Source: Amblyomma americanum
Lineage: Eukaryota > Arthropoda > Arachnida > Ixodida > Ixodidae
DNA: 64,000 bases
Reading direction: 5' to 3'
Assembly (NCBI RefSeq): GCF_052857255.1
Contig: NC_135498.1
Coordinates: forward strand, 163,676,124-163,740,123
In this document: positions 33,587 through 43,532 of the stretch, one piece after another
Layout of the letters: each line of letters starts with the position of its first letter
Position numbering within the stretch: position 1 is the first letter of the stretch
Notes under the pieces: generated by a model
What the model was told of the DNA's origin: nothing
Seen by the model: only the letters and a program-made list of their open reading frames with translations
Database searches by the model: none
Made by a program: the position numbers and the translations under genes

Positions 33587-36013
33587 ATGGACCTGCTGAA
33601 GCCCCCGGAACCTTTGCAGCTCTCCGGTAACCTGTCGCAGAATTGGAAGCGGTTTAAGCAAAAACTGGAACTCTTCATCAAGGCGACCACGCCAAAGGAC
33701 GACCCAAGAAGCGGAGCAGCGAAAGCTGCACTCCTGTTGAGCGTTGCCGGAGACGAAGCACTTGACGTCTTCAACACGTTTACGTTTGGTGAGCAGGAAG
33801 ACAAGGAAGATTACGACACCCTGGTCCGGAAGTTTGAAGCATACTGTGCCGAGGTAAGCAATGAAGTGCATGAGCGGTATGTTTTTCGCTCGAGAAAACA
33901 AGAAGACGGAGAGCCGTTCGAAAGATTTATTAGAGACCTCAAGAAGCAAGCAGCGCAATGCAACTTCGAAGGACTGCACGATTCAATGATCAGGGATCAG
34001 ATCGTCTTTGGGACGAATAATTCCAAACTGCGTGAAAAAATGCTGCGGGAAAAGGGCTTAACGTTGTTAAAGGCTGAAGAAATGTGCAGGGTAGCGGAAT
34101 CAGTGGCACAAAGAAATCAGGTCTGGGCCAGGCCCGGTGCCAGCATTGACTCCGTCTCTCGCAGTAGGGCGTCGTGCCACCGCTGCGTAGACCGGCAAGA
34201 GACCAGTGCAGTAAACGGTAGTTCGTACCGGTGCAAGAAATGCAACCGACGGCACGAGCCGAGGCAGTGTCCTGCTTACGGAAAAAGATGCAACACTTGT
34301 CGAAAGCTGCATCACTTTGCGATTTGTTGTCCGGCCAGGGCGCTCGTCAACGAAGTCGGCGCACAGTTCAATGATGAGTTTGATGTTCTTGACGTCTGCA
34401 TCGACAGCTGCATTACTGGTGATTGGACTGTCGAAGCCAAAGTTGGGGGTCGTAAAGCATTATTCAAGGTGGATACCGGAGCACAAGCAAGCCTCTTACC
34501 ATTTTCGATATACCGCAAGTTGAAAACTGCCGAACTGAATCCTACGAGCTCTGTGCTGCGAGCATACAATGGAGGCATCATCACCAACTTCGGAACAACA
34601 GTCCAAAAAATAACCGTTGGAGATGCTGCAACTACAGTGAAATTCTACGTGGTGAAAAATGGACGTCGTGCAATACTGGGGCTTCACGCATGCGAAGCTC
34701 TAGGTCTTGTGCAGCGCACAGTGGACACTGTCAACACTTCTGCTGAGTACGAAGCGATCAAGCACTTCAGGCACGTCTTTGAGGGTTTAGGATGCCTAAA
34801 GCAACCATACAGCATGGTACTACAGCCAGATGCTACCCCAGTCGTCCAGCCAGCGCGGCGGGTGCCCCTGTCTTTGCGCCAACCGCTTCGCGACGAGCTT
34901 CAAAGAATGGAGAGAGCTGGTATCATCACAAAAGAAGATGGACCTACAGACTGGGTAAGCCCTTTGGTTTTGGTCAAAAAGAAAGACGGCAGTCTTAGGG
35001 TGTGCATGGACCCGAGAAGGATCAATGAGCATATAAAGAGGCAACACTACCAGCTTCCCAGGCGAGAAGATATTGAAGCAGAATTGACCGGCGCTTGCTA
35101 CTTTAGTTGCCTAGATGCAAACTCTGGATTTCACCAGATACCCCTCGACGACGCAACATCAAAAATTTGCACTTTTGCCACTCCTTTCGGTCGATACCGT
35201 TACTTGCGCCTGCCGTTTGGCATTTCATCGGCACCGGAAGTTTTTCACAAAATGCTGAGTCAGATGTTGGACGGGCTGCCAGGAGTTCACGTGTATATCG
35301 ACGACATTTTGGTGTGGGGCACTACACGTCAAGAGCATGATGAACGGCTAGTAGCAGTTCTGAAAGCTGCCGAAACAGCAGGATTGACACTAAACGCCGA
35401 AAAATGCAAGTTCGGTTTAACAGAGGTGCATTTTCTGGGTGACGTTATCGGACAAAAAGGAATTTCCCCGAACCCGAAGCTTGTGCGCAATCTGTTGGAA
35501 ATGCCAACACCAAAAAGCAAAACCGATCTACAGCGCATGTTAGGAGTGATCAACTACTTCGGAAAATACGTGCCAGTGTTGTCAGAACGAACAGCGATGC
35601 TGCGAGCGCTTATCAAACCGCAAGTCGAGTTCGAGTGGACCGAAAACCACGCGAAGGAATGGAAATGCATCACGCAGGCACTTGCGACATCACCCTTGCT
35701 AGCAATATTTGACCCCAAAAAGAAAACAAAAATAACTTTCGATGCGTCCAAGGACGGCGTCGGAGCGGCGCTTTTACAGTGTCACGGTGGTGACTGGCGA
35801 CCGGTGGCACATCCTTCACGAGTCTTAACACCACCGGAGCAGCGTTACGCGCAAATTGAAAAGGAGACGCTGGGCATTCTGTTCGGTTGCGAGAAGTTTC
35901 ATCAGTTTGTGTATGGACAGACGGTCATTATCGAGACCGACCAGAAGCCACTTCTGTCAATCGCTGCTAAAGGAATTTGTGACATGCCCCCACGATTGCA
36001 GAGATTTTTTTAA
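33587..36013 (+). CDS. Gag-Pol (gag, protease, RT, RNase H) of the mag-like element, 5' part
   Basis: I place the start at the Met at 33,587 (MDLLKPPEPLQLSG), since the frame upstream lies in the LTR and primer site. The 809 residues carry a capsid-like region, knuckles C216-x2-C-x3-H-x4-C (CKKCNRRHEPRQC) and a second C/H cluster just after, protease VDTGAQASLLP with Asp296, RT with KKKDGSLRVCMDPR and YIDD at 570-573, and RNase H with FDASKDGVGAAL (Asp719) and the ETDQKPL motif. The frame ends at a TAA created after a run of seven T at about 36,005-36,011. The downstream frame continues the RNase H/integrase sequence, so one base-length change separates the two halves. Confidence 0.9.
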   Translation: MDLLKPPEPLQLSGNLSQNWKRFKQKLELFIKATTPKDDPRSGAAKAALLLSVAGDEALDVFNTFTFGEQEDKEDYDTLVRKFEAYCAEVSNEVHERYVFRSRKQEDGEPFERFIRDLKKQAAQCNFEGLHDSMIRDQIVFGTNNSKLREKMLREKGLTLLKAEEMCRVAESVAQRNQVWARPGASIDSVSRSRASCHRCVDRQETSAVNGSSYRCKKCNRRHEPRQCPAYGKRCNTCRKLHHFAICCPARALVNEVGAQFNDEFDVLDVCIDSCITGDWTVEAKVGGRKALFKVDTGAQASLLPFSIYRKLKTAELNPTSSVLRAYNGGIITNFGTTVQKITVGDAATTVKFYVVKNGRRAILGLHACEALGLVQRTVDTVNTSAEYEAIKHFRHVFEGLGCLKQPYSMVLQPDATPVVQPARRVPLSLRQPLRDELQRMERAGIITKEDGPTDWVSPLVLVKKKDGSLRVCMDPRRINEHIKRQHYQLPRREDIEAELTGACYFSCLDANSGFHQIPLDDATSKICTFATPFGRYRYLRLPFGISSAPEVFHKMLSQMLDGLPGVHVYIDDILVWGTTRQEHDERLVAVLKAAETAGLTLNAEKCKFGLTEVHFLGDVIGQKGISPNPKLVRNLLEMPTPKSKTDLQRMLGVINYFGKYVPVLSERTAMLRALIKPQVEFEWTENHAKEWKCITQALATSPLLAIFDPKKKTKITFDASKDGVGAALLQCHGGDWRPVAHPSRVLTPPEQRYAQIEKETLGILFGCEKFHQFVYGQTVIIETDQKPLLSIAAKGICDMPPRLQRFF

Positions 36014-37515
36014 GACTTCTCAGATATGACTATGTTCTACAGTACGTTCCAGGGAAGCACCTGGTCTTGGCAGACATGCTCTCACGATCGACTACACCCG
36101 GGGGTGTCGACAATGCTGGTGCCACAGAAGACGTCGAAGTTCACGCACTACAGCTCCTGAACGGCATGGTCACGGTAACAACGCAGCAAAAACTGGCAAA
36201 GGAAACTGCTCGTGACTGCTACTTGCAGACTGTCGTCAGCAACTTATCAGCAGGAAGCCCAATTCAAGGTGAGCTGAAGCCGTTTTCATCTGAACTGTCC
36301 GTAATCAACGGAATTCTGTTCAAAGGAACAAAAGCTGTCATACCGAGAAGCATGAGACAAGAAATGCTAACAAGAATTCATGCCGGCCACCTTGGCTTAA
36401 ACAAATGCAAAGAAAGAGCAAGACTTCTCGTTTTTCGGCCATGCTTGAACAACGACATCGCAGTGCTTCTCCAAAACTGTTCTACATGCAGAAAGTTCGC
36501 GTACCAGCAAGCCAAAGAACCGCTGATAATGCGCCCGGTGCCGCAGTGTGCGTGGTACAGGGTCGGAGCGGACATCTTTTGTTTTGGGGGAAATTCTTAC
36601 GTTGTCGTATATGATGCTCTTTCCAACTTCCCAGATGTCGAGAGGCTTCCAGGCACAAGTGCAAGAAGTGTTGTTGCGGCTCTCAGTGCTATGTTTGCTC
36701 GATACGGCATTCCTATCGAACTGTGCACTGATAATGGACCACAGTTTTCAAGCCAAGAGTTCGCAGCCTTCGCTAAAGAGTATGATTTTGCGCACGTCAC
36801 GTCTAGCCCACACTACCCGCAGTCTAACGGCCTTGCTGAAAAAGGTGTGCAAATTGTCAAGCGGATAATGAAGAAAACTCAAGACGCACGACACGACTTC
36901 TGGCTAGGCCTTCTGGCCTACCGATCAACGCCACTGATTGATGGTCAATCCCCTGGCGAGCTTCTTCAAGGCAGGCGCCTTCGATCTAATCTCCCCGATT
37001 TTGGCGGTATCAAGACTATCGAAGTCAAGAAGCACCGCCAGACGCCCAAAGGACAGCCGTTGCCTCAACTAGGTAAAGGTGACGTCGTCAGGCTGCGAGA
37101 CACAACTTGGTCACAGAAAGGAAAGGTGGTTGGGGAAGCTGCCCCGAGGTCCTACCACGTTGTAACTGAAAGTCGTCGTGTTCTTCGGCGCAACAGGCGA
37201 CACCTGCTTCATTCCAGCGAGCAGTATGCTGAAACAAGTGACGATGACACCGACGACGACTGCGCAGACGAAGCTGACCCAAATGCAAGGAACAGTCCAG
37301 GGAGTGTGACACCGCAGCCTTATGGCACTACAAGTGCAGCACCCCAGCAGCCTCCGGGGCTCTGTGACCAACATCTAGCCCACGGTGCCACGCCTTCGGC
37401 TTCGATTACCCATCCAGAGCAACCCACAAGTGTCATCAGTCTGAGGAGGTCGACTCGTACCGCGAAGCCTCCCCAACGTCTTCGTTATGACGCTGCTTTC
37501 AATCAGTTATCATGA
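36014..37515 (+). CDS. Pol (RNase H end and integrase) of the mag-like element, 3' part
   Basis: The reading resumes directly after the break with an RYDYVLQYVPGKHLVLADML segment (RNase H end), then the integrase zinc domain (HAGHLGLNKCKERARL and NCSTCRKF), and the core with YVVVYDALSNF (Asp), LCTDNGPQFSS (Asp) and NGLAEKGVQIVKRI (Glu). A basic C-terminal domain and a Ser/Thr/Asp-rich tail follow. No stop interrupts it. It is separated from the upstream gag-pol frame only by the T-run change, so this copy was coding-competent until very recently, or the change is a sequencing error. Confidence 0.9.
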
Positions 37516-37550
37516 ACTTGAACCACTGTCTTGTGCTAACCTTGGAAGGA

Positions 37551-37710
37551 TGTATCGGGCTTGCGTGATAACACGATAACAATGTGCCTGACATGCGCAG
37601 TGCTTAAACCGCGCTATCACGAAGGCTATATATATCAATGCTCCGCAATAAACTTGCTCTTCTTGTTCTGGCCTTCATGCTGTCGAGTGCCGTCATTGCG
37701 AACTGATACA
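37551..37710 (+). repeat. 3' LTR (160 bp) of the mag-like element
   Basis: Same 160 bases as 33,382-33,541 with one substitution. Followed by AGTAG and the resumed LINE ORF2. Confidence 0.95.
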
Positions 37711-38050
37711 AGTAGCACTTGATAAAGAAAATTATTTTGGCGATTTGTTGCCTAATTTTATAACTAGCTCAACTGAAAAATTTTGGCGTACAATCTCACC
37801 AGTATCTAGGGATTCCCATGCATTTGAAATCAATGGCACATTAACACATGACGGAAAAGTAATATCAACCGCCTTTAACGAATACTTCAAATCTGTTTTT
37901 ACTAATGATAATGGCATACAACCTGTGTTCGAAACATGCTTGCCTCCGATGCCTGATCTTGTCATCAGTGAACAGGGTATAACTAAAATGCTTTTGAATC
38001 TTAACGTAAAAAATCCCTTGGGCCTGATAAAATACCCAATGCATTCCTAA
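37711..38050 (+). pseudogene. LINE ORF2, linker before RT (resumed after nested element)
   Basis: The frame resumes after AGTAG and reads a KFWRTISPVSRDSHAFEING segment and a FNEYFKSVFTN segment, the conserved stretch between endonuclease and RT in CR1/L2/Jockey-type ORF2 proteins. It ends at a frameshift near 38,050, just before the RT fingers. Confidence 0.75.
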
Positions 38051-39462
38051 CGAGGTATCCAGATGGGTGTCCAAGTATTTGTTTATAATTTTTTCTAGGT
38101 CTCTAAACGAAGGACCGGTTCCGAGCGACTGGAGGACGGCCAGAGTCCAACCACTTCATAAAAATGGAAACAAACAGTACATTAATAATTACCGACCGAT
38201 TTCATTAACATCGACAGCTTGCAAAATTATGGAACACATAATACACACCCACATTTCCCATTTTCTTGAACAACACAATTTTATTACAAATTTCCAACAC
38301 GGATTCCGGAAAGGTTATTCTACTTGTACCCAATTAGTTCAGACTATACACGATTTTGCGAAAGCTATTAACAATGGTAGCCAAACAGATGCCATTTTTA
38401 TGGATTTCGCCAAAGCATTTGATAAGGTCTCTCACAAAAAGCTGCTTTCCAAAATTATTAGCACACTCAGAAATAACAAAATCATTCATTGGATTTCAGC
38501 ATATTTGAATAACCGTCAGCAATATGTCTCTTTTGGGGAACATTCCTCTCCAACTGTTTTTGTTGACTCTGGCGTCCCTCAGGGCTCAGTGCTTGGGCCA
38601 CTCTTGTTTATCATTTACATTACCGACATCGTGAAAGACATTCCAGTTAATATTAAACTGTACGCGGATGACTGTGTGCTATACTCCGAAATTAAAAATA
38701 TGTCAGATCAGGTAAAACTTAATGAGGCTTTTCAGAAAATTAGTGCCTGGTGTGATGCATGGCAGATGCCTATCAACTTTCAAAAAACCGTGTATATGAG
38801 AATCACTCACAAGAAAAGTCCACTGATGTTCCAATATTCATTTAACAACAATATTCTTTCCGAAGTCTCACATTACAAATATCTAGGGCTATGCATTACT
38901 AACAACCTTGACTGGACTAAACACATTGATCAAACTGTAAATAATGCAAACCGTAAACTTTTTTTCTTAGGCGTGCATTGAGACTTTCCACACCCCGAGT
39001 TCGGCTTCTAGCGTATAAATCGATTGTTCTTCCAATATTAGATTATGCGGCAATAATTTGGGATCCATTCACCAAAACAAACGTAAATAAAATTGAAAAA
39101 ATACAAAAGAAACAGTACGTTTTGTTTACAATAGCTATGGACGCACATCAGTAAGTGACCTCTTAAACAGGGCTGCTTTAATATCTATAACCGAAAGGAA
39201 TCGCGTTTCTCGACTAAAGTTCTTATACCAATTGGTCAAAGGTCATTTTAAAATTAACATTGATGGACTAATATCTTTCTCTTCAGGTTATTCTACAAGA
39301 CAACGTCACAATCTTACAATCACCCCTTTCACCCAGCGTAATAACTGCTTTAAATATTCTTTTTTTCCGCGAACAGTAACGGAGTGGAATCAACTTACTA
39401 ACGACGAAGTCTTACAGCTATCTGTAACATCGTTCATCGGCAACCTCAGTGCACAATAATGT
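38051..39462 (+). pseudogene. LINE ORF2, reverse transcriptase and C-terminus
   Basis: RT motifs in order: VPSDWRTARVQPLHKNGN, NNYRPISLTSTACKIMEHI, GFRKGYSTCTQLV, DAIFMDFAKAFDKVSH (first catalytic Asp), VPQGSVLGPLLFIIY and KLYADDCVLY (catalytic Asp pair, from 38,660). The frame breaks at 38,981 and continues as STPRVRLLAYKSIVLPILDY, then SDLLNRAALISITERNR, ending at 39,459 with a TVTEWNQL segment typical of the CR1/L2/Rex C-terminus. No RNase H. Four or more frame breaks over the whole ORF2 make it inactive. Confidence 0.8.
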
Positions 39463-39800
39463 CTCTGTCATGCATTCCCGGTTCCCATTTTTGAACTGAA
39501 TTTAATATTGTGATCGTTTTGGTGCTCTTTCTTCATTTAATTAATTCCTTGTTGACCATGTTCACTGATGACTTGATAGTAGTGTATTTATATGCCCCAA
39601 ACCTTAGTGTACTTTTTTGTTGTGTTACGTCATTGAGCCTTTCATTTTTGCTGTTGTGCTTTGTTGCTTATTATTAATTTGTGACCTTTGTACTTTTTTT
39701 TCTTAATATTTGCACTTACCTATTTTCTGTATGCTCACCCTGCGAAAATCCCTTCCTGGGATTTCAGTATTAATAAATAAATAAAAATAAATAAAAATTT
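39463..39800 (+). repeat. LINE 3' untranslated region and tail
   Basis: T-rich 3' sequence ends with GGGATTTCAGTATTAATAAA and then a run of AATA/AAATA repeats to 39,800, where host gag sequence resumes. A short repeated 3' tail is the usual mark of CR1/L2-type target-primed insertion. Confidence 0.75.
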
Positions 39801-40640
39801 CTCTGACCAGCTTGTCACGAACACCTTCAAAACTCTTTTCTGTGTTTGACATATCAAGCCACCTATCAAAATAGTTGGTCTGCCTGCAGGAACACTGCTC
39901 AGCGATTTCCGAATCCTCAGGTTTCGCGGTGCAAAATCTCTCACGAAAAACACTCTGCCGTAAGCCTGAATCTTTGGAGGAGTGCCTTTTTGACTTTCTC
40001 GTAGTCCATGGAATCAGCAGCAGGCATCCTTCCAAAAACATTCAGCGCCTCTCCGACTAAACACTTGCTCAATGCCGTGGCCCTTTCACAGCGCTCCCAG
40101 CATTGCACTAAAGCTATCCGCTCGAATCGTTGCAGATATGCATCCAAATCATCTCTCTTGTCATCAAAAGGAGCCATCCGCTTCCTTGGGCAAACTCTGG
40201 CTGGTCTAGGAGATTCTATACCCGCTAAGGAATGCTGATCATTGTCCACGATCTCCTCTTATCCTCCCGCGCCATTAGCATGTTTCCACAAAATAAACTC
40301 CTTCTCCCGTTTATCCTTCTTTTCTCCTGTTCTTCTGTTTCGCGAGCTCTTTTCTCTTCTCGCTCTTCCGCCTCGCGAGCTCTTTTCTCTTCTCGCTCTT
40401 CTGCCTCGCGAGCTATTTTCGCCTCGCGTTCTTCTGCATCACGAGCGTCTGCCCGGGCTTGCGCCCTTTCCTCTCTCTGCCTATCTGCCTGCACTTTCTT
40501 CCTTTTTATCTCCTCGTCATAGAGACGCATCGCCTCTTCCTTGCTTAACCGTAGCTTGTCCGCCAGTTCTAACGTTTTTACCAAATCTATACTTTCTGCC
40601 TTCGAGAGATAGGAAAAATCCGAGACAAAGCAAAAAAGAA
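39801..40640 (-). pseudogene. gag 5' part of the Gmr1-like element
   Basis: Three overlapping minus-strand frames encode a long Glu/Arg coiled coil (repeats of REAEEREEKRA at about 40,300-40,440), then a capsid region with the AYLQRFERIALVQCWER, KKALLQRFRLTAE and FDRWLDM segments. It stops abruptly at 39,800, after VRDKLVRE, where the LINE 3' tail begins. The continuation is at 31,665 downward. Two frameshifts are present. The coiled-coil start plus SCAN-like capsid is typical of metazoan gypsy gags with long LTRs. Confidence 0.8.
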
Positions 40641-40679
40641 AAAGGAAATGTATCCTGGCACAGGCTCGCCACTTATCTT

Positions 40680-41550
40680 TGTCACGGATCTCCCCGGAGA
40701 ACACTCGGACCGAAAGAACGGACTAGGCGACGGGTGTACCCACACAAACGCACATTTAATACGCCCTACGTGGCACACACACTAGAACACAAAACTAACA
40801 AAACCAACACAAACACGAAGACTATAAATACACACGACCCGGGCACACTGCTACTAGCGTCTACTACTAGTGCTCTATTAGCGGTCGGCGTTCGTGCTCA
40901 CGGTTGGTTCGGTGTGGCTGCGGCGTTGTATGGATCCAGTAGGCGGCGTCGAGGCGGCGTTCGCCGTGCTTGGGCTGGTGTCGCTGGCGGCGTTCGACAC
41001 GCTTGGGCTGGCGTCGCTGGCTGCGTCGTACAAGCTCTAGGTCCAAGCGCCCGTGGAGGTGACGCCGGTGTTGTTGGCGTTGGGGGCACCACCCGGATGG
41101 GTGGCAACAGCGCTGGAGACATTCCTGGCCGTAGCAGGTGGTAGCGTCCTCTGTTGACTCCCAGGAACGGGCTCAGGCACGGCAGAAAGTCCACGATGTG
41201 GAGTCGTCGAACGCGAGCTCACCGGAGCAGTAGCCGGCGTCGCTCTCTTCCAGCGGAAGCGTCTCTGACCCGCCGGAGCCTCTGCTTCTCAGTTCATCCT
41301 CCCGTGCCTCGCTCTCCCTCGCCCTTTTATAGCCTTGGCTTTAGTCCACGTAAGCTTTGTCGTCGTCTTCTCCTTCTTCTCTTCTCCACCAATCATCTCT
41401 CTCCACCTCACCGAATGGTTCTCCACCAATCATCTCCCTAAACCTCACCGCATGCTTATTCTTCTTCTTTAATCTTCGGTTAATTCGCGTCGTCTTCTTC
41501 ACACCTTTTTCCTTTAAAATTTTAATTTCGGCTTCTTAATATATGTGACA
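40680..41550 (-). repeat. 5' LTR of the Gmr1-like element (871 bp)
   Basis: On the coding strand it begins TGTCACATATATTAAG and ends CCGTGACA, giving a six-base inverted terminus (TGTCAC/GTGACA). The primer-binding region follows eight bases later. It contains an internal direct duplication of a ~31-bp GCTTGGGCTGG.GTCGCTGG unit (about 40,965-41,020) and a repeated TTCTCCACCAATCATCTC unit near 41,380-41,440. The 3' copy shares both. Confidence 0.85.
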
Positions 41551-41984
41551 GTCTCCAATATTAGTGATTATCTGATCGTCTCAAGGGAGCTCAAATTTTT
41601 CATGCGGCTACCGAAAGTGATGTCAGACCAGTAGTGGATCATTGCACGGACAAAGTACCGTGCGCTCAACGATATCCTGAGTGCAAAAAAGTGTTCTGTA
41701 TATCAATGTCTCCTGTCGAGTCAGCGCGCCTAATACTGAAGTGGACGCTGAACTTCGTACGCATAAGTTGCTGCCTGGGCAACAGCATTGGTCGAACGTT
41801 GGGGTATCATTGGCAAAAATTGGCACGAACATCGGTCCTACACAGGCATTTACGCTGAGCGCTACCATTTTGACACATTGGCCCTACTTTCATGCCAATT
41901 TAGGGCCAACGTACAGCCTATCAAGGGGTAAACGTAGGCCTGGCGTTCGTTCTGCGACATGGGCCAGTAAGGGTCTCAGATTGG
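41551..41984. other. Flank of the Gmr1-like element, GGC/TTGG-rich repeats
   Basis: No gene. From about 41,750 the sequence contains repeated TTGGCA/CATTGG words, the degenerate start of the minisatellite at 41,985-42,240. Confidence 0.4.
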
Positions 41985-42240
41985 CATCCATCTTTCGAAC
42001 ATCGGCATCCAGGTTTCGAACATTTGCATCCAGCCTTCTAACTTTGGTATCCAGGCGTCGAACATTGGTATCCGGCTTTCGAACAAAGACATCCAGTTTT
42101 CTGCAACATGGGCCAGTAAAGATCTCGGACTGGCATCCAACTCTCAAACATTGGTACCCAGCTTTCGTATAATAGTATCCAGCTTTCGAACCATGGCATC
42201 CAGTTTTCGAGCAATGGTATACAGCTTTCGAACACCGCCA
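41985..42240. repeat. Minisatellite, ~24-bp unit
   Basis: Around ten imperfect copies of a unit of the form CGAACATTGGTATCCAGCTT plus a few bases lie between 41,994 and 42,235. Because the unit is a multiple of three, an open minus-strand frame runs through it as a repeated peptide. I regard that frame as a by-product of the repeat. Confidence 0.8.
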
Positions 42241-42774
42241 CATGCAAACCCGGCTGCTGGTTACTGACCAGCATTTTCGATTTAGTCTTCGAAAGGAACC
42301 AGGCTGCATGGCTGGCTTCTTGCTTGGAGTGACAAATATGTTTAGGGTAAGAACCCTAGGATGTCCTCACAATCCAACACTCGTCTCTAGGGAAGGGCTG
42401 CCATATACAACTGGAGATGCAAACCTTGCACCCTGGTTACTTTTTGCAAACATGGTTCTATTCCACCTACCAGCCCGCAGGAAGGTAAGCAAGAAAAGAG
42501 CCACCCAAAAGTATTAAAAAAAGATCTTTATCCAAAGCAGTTGTGAGGCACTTGAGGTGGTGTGTCTATAGGCAGGGCTCGGGCAGGGGTCAGGACCTGG
42601 AGTGGGATGCCGGGCTTGTGGTGGGGTGCAGGGCAGAACTTGGGGTGGGGTACATTTATTTTCATGTTTGCTGCGTGTCGATAATTCAGGTTACACAACA
42701 CAGCTCTGCAATATGCTGTAGCATGGCTAAGAGATCCATAAAGTGCTTAACAAAGCTGTCCAGCTGTGAACTGA
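42241..42774 (-). other. 3' flank/3' UTR region with poly(A) signal and G-rich tract
   Basis: A minus-strand AATAAA (plus TTTATT at 42,655-42,660) lies about 115 bases after the stop of the terminal exon at 42,775-42,881. Beyond it, 42,555-42,650 is a G-rich repeated stretch (GGGCTCGGGCAGGGGTCAGG and similar). No coding region is recognised further left. Confidence 0.45.
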
Positions 42775-42881
42775 TCAGTCATATCTGAAGTAATCGTTGC
42801 ACTCCTCTTGCAAAAGGACTTTTCCACTGCACTCAAATTGCTTGTCCAGCTCTTGCACGATGACCTCACAATGCGTCGAGC
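42775..42881 (-). CDS. Probable terminal coding exon of a minus-strand host gene
   Basis: On the minus strand a strong acceptor (CCTCTCTTTGCAG|G at 42,882/42,881) opens a 107-base frame (phase 1) reading STHCEVIVQELDKQFECSGK and then VLLQEECNDYFRYD before TGA. A second minus-strand frame is also open here, but this one looks more protein-like. A poly(A) signal follows after 115 bases. This is the clearest set of host gene signals in the window. I do not recognise the protein. Candidate upstream exons would lie at 43.4-44.2 kb. Confidence 0.5.
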
Positions 42882-43389
42882 CTGCAAAGAGAGGCATGAT
42901 GTCACGATGAACCTAAATATGGCTTTCACAGGACAAAAACAGAAATGATTAAATAACACTGAATTTTGTGAGGCACAGTCGGGCTGAAAACACTAGACCT
43001 CCATTTTACAGAATAATTTGTAACAACCAGCACGCATTTTTCGCTCAAAGAAAAATTTAATTTGCCTTGTCCCAAATTGCTGATTTTTAGTTAATTGCGC
43101 CGTTTCGCACCTCCAGTAAGGTATTCAATGTGAAAAAACAAATGAGCGTAATTTTAAAAGGAAGTAAATGTTTTATTTGGTTTTATTATCATAACTACGT
43201 ATCTCTAAATTTATAGCGCATTTTTTATTCAGGTAAAGATGCACAGGTTGTAGCATATATCTCCCCCATATGGACGTCAAAACAGCTGTTTTGAACAAAG
43301 CTTGTTTGTTTGGATGGGGTTAAAAATAAATACGCTGGGCGAAAAAATCTCTGAACGCTTTTGTTTTGTTTTTAATCCAACAGTTTATC

Positions 43390-43525
43390 TTAGTCGATTC
43401 CAATGCATGTAGCACACATTCGAAATTGACTTGAAAACAATACAAAACAGCCATCTGCAAGTCCAGAGTAAAGAGCAAAAGCATTTGCCTTAAATTGCGG
43501 ATTTTCAATTGCACCTGCAAGTGTG
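43390..43525 (-). CDS. Possible upstream exon of the minus-strand host gene
   Basis: On the minus strand a CACACTTGCAG|G acceptor-like site near 43,520 is followed by an open frame with NPQFKANAFALYSGLADG and CVLFSS-type residues to a stop at 43,390. A second CTTGCAG|ATG lies inside at about 43,460. No clear donor. Proposed because it lies between the terminal exon at 42.8 kb and a strong donor at 44.1 kb on the same strand. Confidence 0.2.
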
Positions 43526-43532
43526 TTAACCA

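Larger units (their letters stand above)
33382..37710 (+). mobile_element. Young mag-like Ty3/gypsy retrotransposon (4,329 bp)
   Basis: 160-bp LTRs at 33,382-33,541 and 37,551-37,710 differ at a single base (T/C near 33,523 versus 37,692) and share the inverted terminus TGTATC/GATACA. A primer-binding region TGGTGTCAGAAGTGG starts immediately after the left LTR, and a purine-rich CTTGGAAGGA immediately precedes the right LTR. Flanked by AGTAG duplications. One fused gag-pol frame with a single break. Domain order gag-PR-RT-RH-IN. The protease and RT sequence style fits the mag/K02A2.6-type lineage. Confidence 0.95.
31667..39800 (+). mobile_element. CR1/L2-like LINE inserted in gag of the Gmr1-like element
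   Basis: A plus-strand non-LTR retrotransposon: ORF1 with coiled coil, ORF2 with endonuclease and RT, and an AATAAATAAATAAAAATAAA-type 3' tail at 39,765-39,800. Its own length without the nested LTR element is about 3.8 kb. The 5' border is between 31,665 and 31,690 (host gag reads to about 31,660). I could not identify a clean target-site duplication. No RNase H is encoded, which together with the short repeated 3' tail fits the CR1/L2 side of the Jockey superfamily. Confidence 0.8.
27149..41550 (-). mobile_element. Gmr1-like Ty3/gypsy retrotransposon with integrase before RT, carrying nested insertions
   Basis: A minus-strand LTR element: 5' LTR 40,680-41,550, primer-binding region TGGCGAGCCTG at about 40,661-40,671, gag, protease, integrase, RT, RNase H, polypurine tract, 3' LTR 27,149-27,720. 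Removing the inserted LINE (about 31.67-39.80 kb) leaves roughly 6.3 kb. The pol order PR-IN-RT-RH is the copia-like order known in the Ty3/gypsy superfamily from the Gmr1 group. Gag is cut by the LINE, and further frameshifts make the copy inactive. Confidence 0.85.

Noticed and set aside
40242..41144. 300-residue plus-strand open frame
   Set aside because: It runs antisense through the coiled-coil gag and the LTR of the Gmr1-like element. Composition mirrors the GAG/GAA repeat on the other strand. A shadow frame.
41890..42309. 139-residue repeated peptide on the minus strand
   Set aside because: The repeat unit of the minisatellite is a multiple of three, which keeps a frame open. No start context or domain.
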